The notes beneath the pieces are model-generated. The model was not told where the DNA came from and made no database searches. It saw only the letters and a program-made list of their open reading frames with translations. From contig NZ_WMBT01000010.1 in NCBI RefSeq assembly GCF_009708075.1, forward strand, positions 83,836 to 147,835: a DNA stretch of 64,000 bases, written 5' to 3'. The stretch comes from Paracoccus lichenicola. GTDB taxonomy: Bacteria; Pseudomonadota; Alphaproteobacteria; Rhodobacterales; Rhodobacteraceae. Position 1 is the first letter of the stretch; each line of letters opens with the position of its first letter. Below are positions 16,932 to 24,293 of the stretch, in pieces. The translations under genes were made by a program, and so were the position numbers.

Positions 16932-17549
16932 ATGATGACAAGGCGGACGCTTCCAACCCATGTCGGCTTCATTCCGGACGGCAATCGACGCTGGGCAGCG
17001 GGCCAGGGCTTGCCCAAGCAGTCGGGCTATCAGGCCGGGATCGCGCCGGGGCTGGCTCTCTACGAGATGTGCAAGGGCCAGGGCATCCCCGAGGTCTCGG
17101 TCTTCGGCTTCACCCAGGACAACACCAAGCGGCCTTCCGAGCAGATCCGGGCCTTTCGCGCGGCCTGCGTGGCCTTCGCCACGGAAATCGTCCGCCGGGG
17201 CGCTGCCCTTCTGGTGGTCGGCGACGAAAGATCCCCGCAGTTCCCCGAGGAGCTTCGGCCCTTCCGGACCCGCCAGGGGGAAGGCATCAAGGTCAATTTC
17301 CTGGTGAACTATCATTGGGAATGGGATCTTGCCGGGTTGAAGCAGGGCCAGATCCGCTCGCAGGACGTGTCCAGGCTTGATCTCATCGTGCGGTGGGGCG
17401 GCGGAAGGCGCCTGAGCGGCTTTCTGCCCGTCCAATCGGTTTACGCGGACTTCTTCGTCGTCGATCAGCACTGGCCGGACTTCAGTCCGCAGCATTTCCA
17501 GGATGCGCTGGACTGGTTCGGGAAACAGGACCAGACGCTGGGCGGGTGA
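16932..17549 (+). CDS. Short cis-prenyltransferase (undecaprenyl diphosphate synthase family)
   Basis: 205 residues against about 250 for housekeeping UppS. It keeps the first signature HVGFIPDGNRRWA, including the DGN aspartate that binds the diphosphate via Mg. It also keeps FGFTQDNTKRPSEQ and the C-terminal DLIVRWGGGRRLSGFL, VYADFF and WPDF with both substrate-binding arginines. The usual E in RTGGE is G here, and the middle helical section after VNFLVNYHWEWDL is shortened. It would condense isopentenyl diphosphate into a cis-polyprenyl chain of unknown length. A paralogue rather than the essential enzyme is likely. Two start ATGs (16932, 16935) follow CAGGAG. Confidence 0.8.
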   Translation: MMTRRTLPTHVGFIPDGNRRWAAGQGLPKQSGYQAGIAPGLALYEMCKGQGIPEVSVFGFTQDNTKRPSEQIRAFRAACVAFATEIVRRGAALLVVGDERSPQFPEELRPFRTRQGEGIKVNFLVNYHWEWDLAGLKQGQIRSQDVSRLDLIVRWGGGRRLSGFLPVQSVYADFFVVDQHWPDFSPQHFQDALDWFGKQDQTLGG

Positions 17550-17778
17550 TCCCCTCGTGCCGGGCGTGTCCCGTCGCGGAAGACTGCTCAAGCCCCGGGG
17601 ACCCGCTGCGGCCGGCGTCCGAAAGGGGATCCTCAAGCAGGGAAGCCCGACGGGCAGAGGGTCCGGGCGGCAGAGCCTCCGGCCCGGTCGGAACGAAAGT
17701 CTTGCTGGATGGTTTAAGGGGCAGACTTTCCTTATCCGCGCCGGGTCTTGCCGTCGCCCCTGCAAGAGGTTTCCACAG

Positions 17779-18693
17779 ATGAGCTATTCTTCCGGCGAAC
17801 CCCCCCTGTCGGCCGGGACCGTCCACACCCATCCGAGCGTGTCCGAGGACGCCCACACCATCATGGTCAACAAGGTCTCGTGGGGCGCGATCTTCGCGGG
17901 CGTCGTGGTGGCGCTGGTGGTCCAGGTGCTTCTGACCATGCTGGGCGTCGGCATCGGGCTTGCGACGCTGGATCCCGGCACCGCCGACAACCCGGCCGCC
18001 TCGACCTTCTCGATCGCGGCGGGCATCTGGTACGTCGTCTCGGGCATCATCGCGTCCTTCGCGGGCGGCTATATCGCCGCGCGGATGTCGGGCAAGACCG
18101 TGCCCACCACCGGCGCGCTGCACGGCCTGACCACCTGGGCCTTCACCACGCTTCTGGTGCTGTATTTCCTGTCCACCACCGTGGGCAGCCTTGTCGGCGG
18201 CGCCTTCAGCGGCATTTCCAGCGCCATCGGCGGCGTCAGCCAGACAGTCGCCCAGACCGCCGCGCCCGCGCTCGAGAACATCAACCCCCTGGACGAGATC
18301 GAATCCCAGGTCCGCGCCACCGGCAACGACCCCGAGGCCCTGAACACGGCGGCGGTGAATGCCGCGCGCGCCCTCGTGACGGGCGACGAGGAAGGCCGGG
18401 ACGAGGCCCGCCAGCAGGCGGCGCAGGCCCTTGCCAATGCCCGCGGCATCCCGGTCGAGGAAGCGACCCAACAGGTCGCCCAGATCGAGCAGCGCTATCA
18501 GCAGACGGTCGATCGGGTCCAGCAACGCGCGACCGAGGCCGCGGACGCCGCCGCGACGGGGGTCTCGACCGGCGCGATCCTGGCCTTCGTGGCCCTGGTC
18601 CTGGGCGCCATCGCCGGCTGGCTGGGCGGCCGGTCGGGGGTCGTGCATCCGGTCTATGCCGACCGCGTGATCCCCACCCGCCGCCAGATCTGA
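17779..18693 (+). CDS. Conserved membrane protein (YrzE/PhnA-like annotated family)
   Basis: 304 residues. NKVSWGAIFAGVVVALVVQ opens a bundle of hydrophobic segments, continued by IAAGIWYVVSGIIASFAGGY, GLTTWAFTTLLVLYFLSTT and a last helix GAILAFVALVLGAIAGWLGG. A hydrophilic, helical Ala/Gln-rich section lies at about 165-255. Proteins of this layout are common in Rhodobacterales and Rhizobiales, often loosely named PhnA-like; the function is unknown. A rho-independent terminator follows 22 bases after the stop. Start ATG 17779. Confidence 0.8.
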   Translation: MSYSSGEPPLSAGTVHTHPSVSEDAHTIMVNKVSWGAIFAGVVVALVVQVLLTMLGVGIGLATLDPGTADNPAASTFSIAAGIWYVVSGIIASFAGGYIAARMSGKTVPTTGALHGLTTWAFTTLLVLYFLSTTVGSLVGGAFSGISSAIGGVSQTVAQTAAPALENINPLDEIESQVRATGNDPEALNTAAVNAARALVTGDEEGRDEARQQAAQALANARGIPVEEATQQVAQIEQRYQQTVDRVQQRATEAADAAATGVSTGAILAFVALVLGAIAGWLGGRSGVVHPVYADRVIPTRRQI

Positions 18694-18714
18694 GGCAAGG
18701 CAATGAAACCGAAG

Positions 18715-18738
18715 GCCCCGCCCCCCGGCGGGGCTTTT
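18715..18738 (+). terminator. Rho-independent terminator of the membrane-protein gene
   Basis: GCCCCGCC (18715-18722), loop CCCC, GGCGGGGC (18727-18734), then TTTT. The eight-base perfect stem follows the stop codon at 18693. Confidence 0.8.
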
Positions 18739-18853
18739 CCATGCCGTCCGGCCTGTCGACGGCCGCGATGGGGACGTGCTGCCCCGAGGGCCGGGCCTTT
18801 CGCCGCCAGGCAGGGACCGGACGCCCATCGCGCCGGGACCGAGAAAACCGGGG

Positions 18854-18885
18854 GCCTGCCGCGCGACCTGCGTTGCGCGGCAGGC
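18854..18885 (-). terminator. Terminator left behind the truncated transketolase
   Basis: GCCTGCCGCGC (18854-18864) and GCGCGGCAGGC (18875-18885) form an 11-base perfect stem with a ten-base loop. On the minus strand it is followed by GGTTTTCTC and lies just after the transketolase stop, so the 3' end of that gene kept its own terminator. Confidence 0.65.
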
Positions 18886-18890
18886 GTTCG

Positions 18891-19117
18891 TCACAGCCAG
18901 CCCTTGATGCTGGCCGCGATGGCCGAGGCCGAGATGCCGTAGCGGTCGTGCAGCGTGGGCAGGGCGCCTGCCGCCAGGAACGCGTCCGGCAGGCCGACAT
19001 GGCGGAACTTCGGGGCGACGCCTGCGCGCAACAGGACGCCCGCGACCGCCTCGCCCAGGCCGCCGATGACGGTGTGGTTTTCCACAACCACGACCATGCG
19101 GCCGGTCCTGCCCGCCT
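18891..19117 (-). pseudogene. Transketolase C-terminal fragment (5' part missing)
   Basis: About 75 codons in frame, AGRTGRMVVVVENHTVIGGL, then GEAVAGVLLRAG, ending ISASAIAASIKGWL and stop. This is the C-terminal domain of a transketolase of the split or short type, starting at the conserved VxVENH strand. Upstream of AGRTGR the reading frame loses all similarity within a few codons, at about 19118-19125, where the dctP fragment begins on the other strand. No thiamine-binding region exists nearby. A remnant of a sugar-catabolism gene cut by a rearrangement. Confidence 0.8.
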
Positions 19118-19120
19118 GCG

Positions 19121-19252
19121 GATGCGGCGACCACGATGCAGCGCGGGCTGATCGCGGACAGCGAAAGGAAGTTCTTCGACCAGTTCAGCGCCGACCCGAA
19201 CCTGAAGGTCAACGAGCTGGACAAGGAGGCCTTCCGCGCCGCATCCGCCCCC
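19121..19252 (+). pseudogene. TRAP transporter dctP C-terminal fragment
   Basis: Reading ADAATTMQRGLIADSERKFF, then DPNLKVNELDKEAFRAASAP, this stretch matches the last helices of DctP solute-binding proteins, where a QR-x-L/I helix is followed by a short VNEVDKEAF-type strand and AxAP. The N-terminal ~270 residues are absent. The match stops after SAP, where the normal VYEKYG-like end is replaced by the dctQ fragment. Not expected to be functional. Confidence 0.65.
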
Positions 19253-19256
19253 GGGG

Positions 19257-19496
19257 CCGGTCGAGGCCCTGCCCGAGATGTTCGACCGGCGCGGCAAGCA
19301 GGCGCTTTACGTCCTGGCCCAGCTTTGCGTGATCGGCGGCAATGCCGTCGTGATGGTGGTGGCGTTCCAGGTGGGCAACATGTCCTGGATCGACCTCAGC
19401 CCCGTGCTGGGCCTGCCCGCCACCTACAGCTATTTCGCGCTGTCCGGGGGCGCCGCCCTGGTGATCCTGGCCACGCTGGCCATCACCGTCCGCCTG
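19257..19496 (+). pseudogene. TRAP transporter dctQ C-terminal fragment
   Basis: The frame PVEALPEMFDRRGKQALYVL continues with two membrane helices (LAQLCVIGGNAVVMVVAF, then GGAALVILATLAITVRL) around LGLPATYSYFALSG. This is the second half of a TRAP small permease, and the first two helices are missing. The open frame runs without a stop into the isomerase gene, producing an apparent fusion protein from ATG 19278. No dctM follows. Confidence 0.65.
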
Positions 19497-20312
19497 GTGA
19501 AACTCGGCCTGGGCAGCTATGCCTTTCGCTGGTCCATCGGCATCAAGGACAGGCAGCCCCCAACGCCCATGACGGCGATGGAGGTGCTGGAGATCGCGCA
19601 CCGTCACGGCCTGTCCGTCGTGCAATATGCCGACAACCTGCCGCTGGACCGGCTGTCTGCCGAAGACCACCGGGCGCTGAAGGCGCGGGCGGACGGATAC
19701 GGCATGACGCTGGAACTGGGCACGCAAGGCTTCAATGCCGCCGAACTGGCCCGCTACATCCCCATCGGCCAGCGGATCGGGTCGAATATCCTGCGCGTGG
19801 CGCTGGATGCCGAGGACGCGCTGATCCCGGTGCCCGATCTGGCGGCGCAACTGCGCGAACTGCTGCCCGACGGCAAGGCGGCGGGGTTGCGCTTCGCCAT
19901 CGAGAACCACTTCGACTATCCCTCGCCCCGGATGGTGCAGCTTCTGGACGCGGTGGCCGACGACGCGCTTGGCGTCTGCCTGGACGTGGCCAATTCGATC
20001 TGCGCGGGCGAATGGCCGATGCAGACCGTGCGGATGCTGGCGCCCCATGCCATCAACCTGCACTTCAAGGATTACCGGATCACGCCCGACCCTTACGGCG
20101 TGGGCTTCCGCATCCACGGCACGCCCCTAGGCCAGGGCCGCGCCGAACTGGCCGAGGTTCTGGACGCGCTGGCCCATTGCGACCCGGACATGAGCGTGAT
20201 CCTGGAACACTGGCTGCCCCCGTCCGACGACATGGAGGCCACGCGCGCGCTGGAACACGAATGGCTGGACCGCACCGTGGCGGCGGCCAGGCGGCTGTTG
20301 GCGGGGCGGTAG
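19497..20312 (+). CDS. Xylose-isomerase-like TIM-barrel protein (sugar isomerase/epimerase or OiaC-type decarboxylase)
   Basis: About 271 residues from GTG 19497 (KLGLGSYAFRWSIGIKD), a start characteristic of one sugar phosphate isomerase/epimerase subfamily. Metal and acid residues are visible in LRFAIENHFDY (Glu), GVCLDVANS (Asp), INLHFKD (His and Asp) and VILEHW (Glu). Members act on sugar ketones or acids. In apionate catabolism a related TIM barrel (OiaC) decarboxylates 3-oxo-isoapionate to L-erythrulose, which would fit the Dak-type kinase next door; this is inference. The frame extends 5' into a dctQ remnant, so an accidental N-terminal fusion (from 19278) is possible. Confidence 0.75.
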   Translation: MKLGLGSYAFRWSIGIKDRQPPTPMTAMEVLEIAHRHGLSVVQYADNLPLDRLSAEDHRALKARADGYGMTLELGTQGFNAAELARYIPIGQRIGSNILRVALDAEDALIPVPDLAAQLRELLPDGKAAGLRFAIENHFDYPSPRMVQLLDAVADDALGVCLDVANSICAGEWPMQTVRMLAPHAINLHFKDYRITPDPYGVGFRIHGTPLGQGRAELAEVLDALAHCDPDMSVILEHWLPPSDDMEATRALEHEWLDRTVAAARRLLAGR

Positions 20313-20471
20313 GCCGGGGCCGGCCTTGCGACCGCGCCCTTGCCGGGGGGGCGCGATCAACAGGCGGGCTTTGACAGCCGCTTCCCGGTGGACCATCACA
20401 ACGGCCGCGGCCCGGGCGTCTGCGCCCGCAACCGCGACCGCATCCGACAGATCACGAGGGGGGATCCGCAC

Positions 20472-22175
20472 ATGACACAGGTTTTCGACGCGCCCGACCG
20501 GTTCGCCGAAACGGCCTTGCAGGGCTTCTGCGCCGCCAATGCCGACCGCGTGCGCGCCGTCCCGCATGGCGCGGTGCGCGCCGCGCCGGGGCCGCGCGGC
20601 AAGGTGGCGCTGCTGGTGGGCGGCGGGTCGGGGCATTACCCGGCCTTCCTGGGCTATGTCGGCACCGGGTTCGCCGACGGGGCGGTGGCGGGGGATGTCT
20701 TCGCCTCGCCCTCGGCCGCGTGGATTTACGGCGTCGCCAGGGCCGCGAACCGGGGCGGCGGGGTGATCCTGGGCTTCGGCAACTATGCGGGCGACGTGCT
20801 GAACTTCGGCGCGGCCGCCGAACGCCTGCGGGCCGAGGGGATCGACGCGCGCCTCCTGGCCGTGACGGATGACGTGGCCAGCGCGGGGGCGCATGAGCGT
20901 TCCAGGCGGCGCGGCGTTGCGGGCGATCTGGCCGTCTTCAAGATCGTCGGCGCGGCGGCCGAGGCGGGCCTGGACATGGACGCGGTGATGGCCGTGGGGG
21001 CCAAGGCGAACGGGGCCACGGTGTCCTTCGGCCTGGCCTTCGACGGCTGCACGCTGCCCGGCCAGGGCAAGCCGCTGTTCACGGTGGATGCGGGCCAGGT
21101 GGGCATGGGCCTTGGCATCCATGGCGAGCCGGGCATCAGCACGCAGGCGATGATGCCCGCCGCCGATCTGGCGCGCACGCTGCTGGCACCGCTGCTGGCC
21201 GAACGCCCCGGGGACCATGACGGGCGCGTGGCCGTGATCCTCAACGGCCTGGGCCGCACGAAATACGAGGAACTGTTCGTCCTGTGGCATCACCTGACCG
21301 GGATGCTGGCGGACGCCGGCCTGACCCCGGTGGACCCCGAGGTCGGCGAATTCGTCACCAGCCTGGACATGGCGGGCTGTTCGCTGACCCTGACCTGGCT
21401 GGACGATCAGCTTGAAGGCTACTGGCGCGCCCCCGCCGACGCCCCCGCCTTCCGCAAGGGCACCGTCGCGCGGCCCCTGGACGCCGAGGCGGTGGACGCG
21501 GGCACCGAGACCGCGACCGCGATCGCCCCCGGCAGCGCCGCCTCGCAAGAGGCCGGTCGCCGCGTGGCCGCGCTGATCGGCCATGTCGCGAATGCCCTGG
21601 CCGATGCCGAGGAGGAACTGGGCCGCATCGACGCCCAGGCGGGCGATGGCGACCACGGGCAGGGCATGGCGCGCGGGTCCGCCGCCGCCGTGGCCGCTGC
21701 CGAAAGGGCGGTTATGGCGGGGGCAGGGGCGGGCACGGTCCTGTCGCGGGCGGGCGATGCCTGGGCGAACCGCGCGGGCGGCACCTCGGGCGCGCTGTGG
21801 GGCGTGGCGCTGCGGGCGTGGGGCCAGGCGCTTGGCGATGCCGGCAAGCCCTCTGCCCGAACCGTCGCGCAAGGCGCGCGGGCGGCGCAGGATGCCATCG
21901 TCCGGCTGGGCGGCGCCAAGGTCGGCGACAAGACCCTGGTCGATGCGCTTGTGCCGTTCGTTCAGGTGCTGGACGAACGGGTTGGCGCGGGCGAAACCCT
22001 GGGGGTGGCCTGGGCCGCCGCCGCCGCCCGCGCGACCGAGGCCGCGGACGCCACCGCCGGGCTGGTCCCCCGTCTGGGCCGCGCGCGTCCCCTGGCGGAA
22101 CGCAGCCTGGGCCACCCGGACGCGGGCGCGGTGTCGCTGGCGCTGTGCGCCCGCGTGGTCGGCGCGAACCTTTGA
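20472..22175 (+). CDS. Dihydroxyacetone/erythrulose-type kinase (DhaK + DhaL domains)
   Basis: About 567 residues. The DhaK half (1 to ~330) has GGGSGHYPAF with His55 and GIHGEPG with His217, equivalent to the substrate-gripping His56 and covalent-binding His218 of E. coli DhaK. The DhaL half (~355-567) has AGDGDHGQGM, the Mg-ATP motif. The single-chain layout is that of ATP-dependent dihydroxyacetone kinases; erythrulose kinases share it. It lies 159 bases after the TIM-barrel gene on the same strand. Start ATG 20472; the open frame upstream lacks a recognisable domain. Confidence 0.87.
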   Translation: MTQVFDAPDRFAETALQGFCAANADRVRAVPHGAVRAAPGPRGKVALLVGGGSGHYPAFLGYVGTGFADGAVAGDVFASPSAAWIYGVARAANRGGGVILGFGNYAGDVLNFGAAAERLRAEGIDARLLAVTDDVASAGAHERSRRRGVAGDLAVFKIVGAAAEAGLDMDAVMAVGAKANGATVSFGLAFDGCTLPGQGKPLFTVDAGQVGMGLGIHGEPGISTQAMMPAADLARTLLAPLLAERPGDHDGRVAVILNGLGRTKYEELFVLWHHLTGMLADAGLTPVDPEVGEFVTSLDMAGCSLTLTWLDDQLEGYWRAPADAPAFRKGTVARPLDAEAVDAGTETATAIAPGSAASQEAGRRVAALIGHVANALADAEEELGRIDAQAGDGDHGQGMARGSAAAVAAAERAVMAGAGAGTVLSRAGDAWANRAGGTSGALWGVALRAWGQALGDAGKPSARTVAQGARAAQDAIVRLGGAKVGDKTLVDALVPFVQVLDERVGAGETLGVAWAAAAARATEAADATAGLVPRLGRARPLAERSLGHPDAGAVSLALCARVVGANL

Positions 22176-22461
22176 GCCTGCTGCCGGGCGCCCTTGCAGG
22201 ACAAAGACGCGTCCGGTCACGGGCCTGAACGCAGCCTTGCCAAGCTCTGACCCACATTCACCCCCCGGCGGGGCGGTATCCTGCTTGCAATCGTTTCGGC
22301 GCCCCCTCTAGATCGTGTGGGATCCTTCAAATCCGGCGCGGCGCTCGAAACGGAAGCGGTGCCCTCGGACAGCAAGCCAGTCGCGCGCAACGGCATCGTC
22401 CCGTGCGCCCACGCTTTCCACCCCTTATCGAACTCCGAGAAACTGGGGGTCGCGTCCACAC
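22176..22461. other. Unassigned segment at the livG break
   Basis: 286 bases with no supported gene. Where the N-terminal ~150 codons of livG should be, no frame shows Walker A or other ABC motifs. Open stretches on both strands (for example GSFKSGAALETEAVPSDSK on plus) do not match a family that I know. It may be the end of a mobile element, but no terminal repeat or transposase motif was identified. Confidence 0.4.
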
Positions 22462-22728
22462 GCAGCCTTGGCCATGGACCCGAAGATCGTCCTTTTGATG
22501 GCCGGGCTGAACGAGACCGAGGTCCGGGAAATCGTCGATCTCGTCCTGCGGCTGAACAGGCTGGGCACGACCTTTCTCGTGATCGAGCACAACCTGAAGG
22601 TCGTGCGCGCCTTTGCCCGGCGGGTGCTGGTGCTGAACCGCGGCGCCCTGCTGGCCCAGGGGACCGCGGACGAGGTTCTGGGCGATCCCGCCGTGATCGA
22701 AGCCTATATCGGAAGGACATCGGCATGA
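22462..22728 (+). pseudogene. livG remnant, Walker B damaged
   Basis: About 88 codons reading AALAMDPKIVLLMAGLNETE and on through FLVIEHNLKVVRAFARRVLV to a normal LivG end (VIEAYIGRTSA). The N-terminal two thirds, including Walker A and signature, are absent. In the Walker B the residues DEP expected between VLL and MAGLN are missing, an in-frame loss of nine bases. The stop overlaps the ATG of livF (22725). It cannot bind or hydrolyse ATP. Confidence 0.8.
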
Positions 22729-23444
22729 GCGGGCTTCGGCTGACGATCAGCGACCTGTCGTCCGGCCATGGCCAGATCCGGGTGCTGCGCGACATCTCGT
22801 TCAGCGTGGCCGAGGGCGAGGTGTCCGCCATCGTCGGCGCGAACGGCGCGGGCAAGACGACGCTTTTGTCCACGATCGCGGGGCTGATCCGGCCCACCGG
22901 GGGCAGGATCGTCCTGGGGGATCGCGACATCACCCGCCTGCCGGCGCATGTGCTGCCGGGCCTTGGTCTGGCGCTGGTGCCGGAAGGGGGGCGGCTTTTC
23001 CCGTTCATGTCGGTGCAGGACAACCTGCAACTGGGCGCCTATGGCGCGGTCTCGAGGCGGGAATCCGCAAGCCGCATGGAGGAGTTGATCGCCATCTTCC
23101 CGATCCTGGGCGAAAGGCGGACCCAGCTTGCGGGACGATTGTCGGGGGGCGAGCGCCAGATGTGCGCCGTCGCCCGCGCCCTGATGAGCCGGCCGCGGTT
23201 CCTGATGCTGGACGAACCCTCGGTCGGCCTGTCGCCCCTGATGACGGAAAAGGTGCTCGACACGGTGACCGCCCTGGCCCGGCGCGAGACGCTGGGCGTG
23301 GTGATCGTGGAACAGCGCGTGACCGAGGCCCTGGAGGTCGCCGACACGGCGCATGTGCTGGACCATGGCCGCATCGTGCAATCGGACCGGGCCGAGGTGC
23401 TGCGCAACGACCGCCGGATCCAGGAAACCTACATGGGGCTTTAG
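22725..23444 (+). CDS. livF: Liv-type ABC ATP-binding protein LivF, orphan
   Basis: 239 residues, complete: Walker A GANGAGKTT, signature LSGGERQMCAVAR, Walker B FLMLDEPSVGLSP and VEQRV at the switch. Start ATG 22725 overlaps the stop of the livG remnant (ATGA). No binding protein, permeases or intact LivG lie beside it, so unless it works with the transporter at 12-16.5 kb it is likely a relic of a truncated liv operon. Confidence 0.85.
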   Translation: MSGLRLTISDLSSGHGQIRVLRDISFSVAEGEVSAIVGANGAGKTTLLSTIAGLIRPTGGRIVLGDRDITRLPAHVLPGLGLALVPEGGRLFPFMSVQDNLQLGAYGAVSRRESASRMEELIAIFPILGERRTQLAGRLSGGERQMCAVARALMSRPRFLMLDEPSVGLSPLMTEKVLDTVTALARRETLGVVIVEQRVTEALEVADTAHVLDHGRIVQSDRAEVLRNDRRIQETYMGL

Positions 23445-23511
23445 CGTTGCGCGGTGCTGCCGTCGCGGCCATGTGACGGCCGCTCCGCCAAGGCGAGGCA
23501 TGACGGTGCGG

Positions 23512-24144
23512 TCAAGCGTACAGGCGGCGGATGCCCGCGTTGAAGCGCGCGATCTCGCGCGGCTCAGGCTCGCGGCCCGCGTAGATCTTCACGTACATCG
23601 GAATACGCTCCAGCCGCGTCTCGATGTCTTCCCGGGCCTGCATGGAGATATAGCCGATCTGCACCAGATAGACCGTGCGCGCCCGCACGTCGGCCTCGGC
23701 CTCGTCATGGCCCCAGCGGGCCATCATCCGGGACAGCGCCCCAAGCCGGGCCTCGTCGGCGGCCTTGACGCGGGCGGCGGCCCGTTCGTCCTGCAAGGCC
23801 CAGCTGCGCACCGCGAATTCCAGCCGCGAATCGAAGACGTTCGCCGACAGGAAGCAGGTCAGGACGTTCAGCATCGCCTCGGACACGCTTTCGGCGTATT
23901 GCGTGGTGGCATCCACCAGGGGCCGGGTCGTGCGGTCCTCCCAGCCGTCGATCAGGGCGGCCAGCAGCGCCTCTCGATCGGCGAAGAACCAGTAGAAGCT
24001 GGTGCGCGACAGGTTCAGCCGCTTGGCCAGGGGCAGGATCTTCACCGCGTCGATGCCGCCCTCGATCAGCGCCCGATAGCCGGCCTCGAGCCAGCCTTCG
24101 CGCGATCCGCGCCATCCGGTATCCGCTGCATTCGCCTGATCCAT
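23512..24144 (-). CDS. TetR-family regulator
   Basis: About 210 residues. The helix-turn-helix is GGIDAVKILPLAKRLNLSRT, then SFYWFFADREALLAALI, the usual TetR recognition helix. The ligand domain follows. ATG 24144 is chosen because the TetR fold begins soon after it (GWRGSREGWLEAGYRALIEG). It is divergent from the flavoprotein gene at 24294 across a 149-base gap holding an inverted repeat, so it probably represses that gene and itself. Ligand unknown, perhaps an N-methylated proline-like compound. Confidence 0.88.
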   Translation of the reverse strand: MDQANAADTGWRGSREGWLEAGYRALIEGGIDAVKILPLAKRLNLSRTSFYWFFADREALLAALIDGWEDRTTRPLVDATTQYAESVSEAMLNVLTCFLSANVFDSRLEFAVRSWALQDERAAARVKAADEARLGALSRMMARWGHDEAEADVRARTVYLVQIGYISMQAREDIETRLERIPMYVKIYAGREPEPREIARFNAGIRRLYA

Positions 24145-24196
24145 GATCCCCTGGATAGGCTGTCGCGCCCCTGCCGGCAAGCATCGCATCCAACCT

Positions 24197-24213
24197 TGAA
24201 CGCCTTGCGTTCA
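24197..24213. promoter_or_regulatory. Operator-like inverted repeat between tetR and demethylase gene
   Basis: TGAACGC-CTT-GCGTTCA, perfect 7-3-7 symmetry, is centred between the divergent starts. TTGACA at 24229-24234 may be the -35 box of the flavoprotein gene. The position fits a TetR dimer site. Confidence 0.55.
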
Positions 24214-24293
24214 CCCATGTTTTATAACTTGACAGGGCTGAACATTCCGGGAAACATCGCCGGCACGCAAATCCCCCCTTTCGCAGGCAGATC

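Noticed and set aside
20340..20471. In-frame extension upstream of the kinase start
   Set aside because: It has no recognisable domain and the normal DhaK N-terminus begins at ATG 20472; it could be a further gene remnant, but I cannot identify it.
22340..22440. Considered as a tRNA-like or small RNA gene because of its isolated position
   Set aside because: No cloverleaf with the TTC-arm consensus or anticodon stem could be formed by eye.
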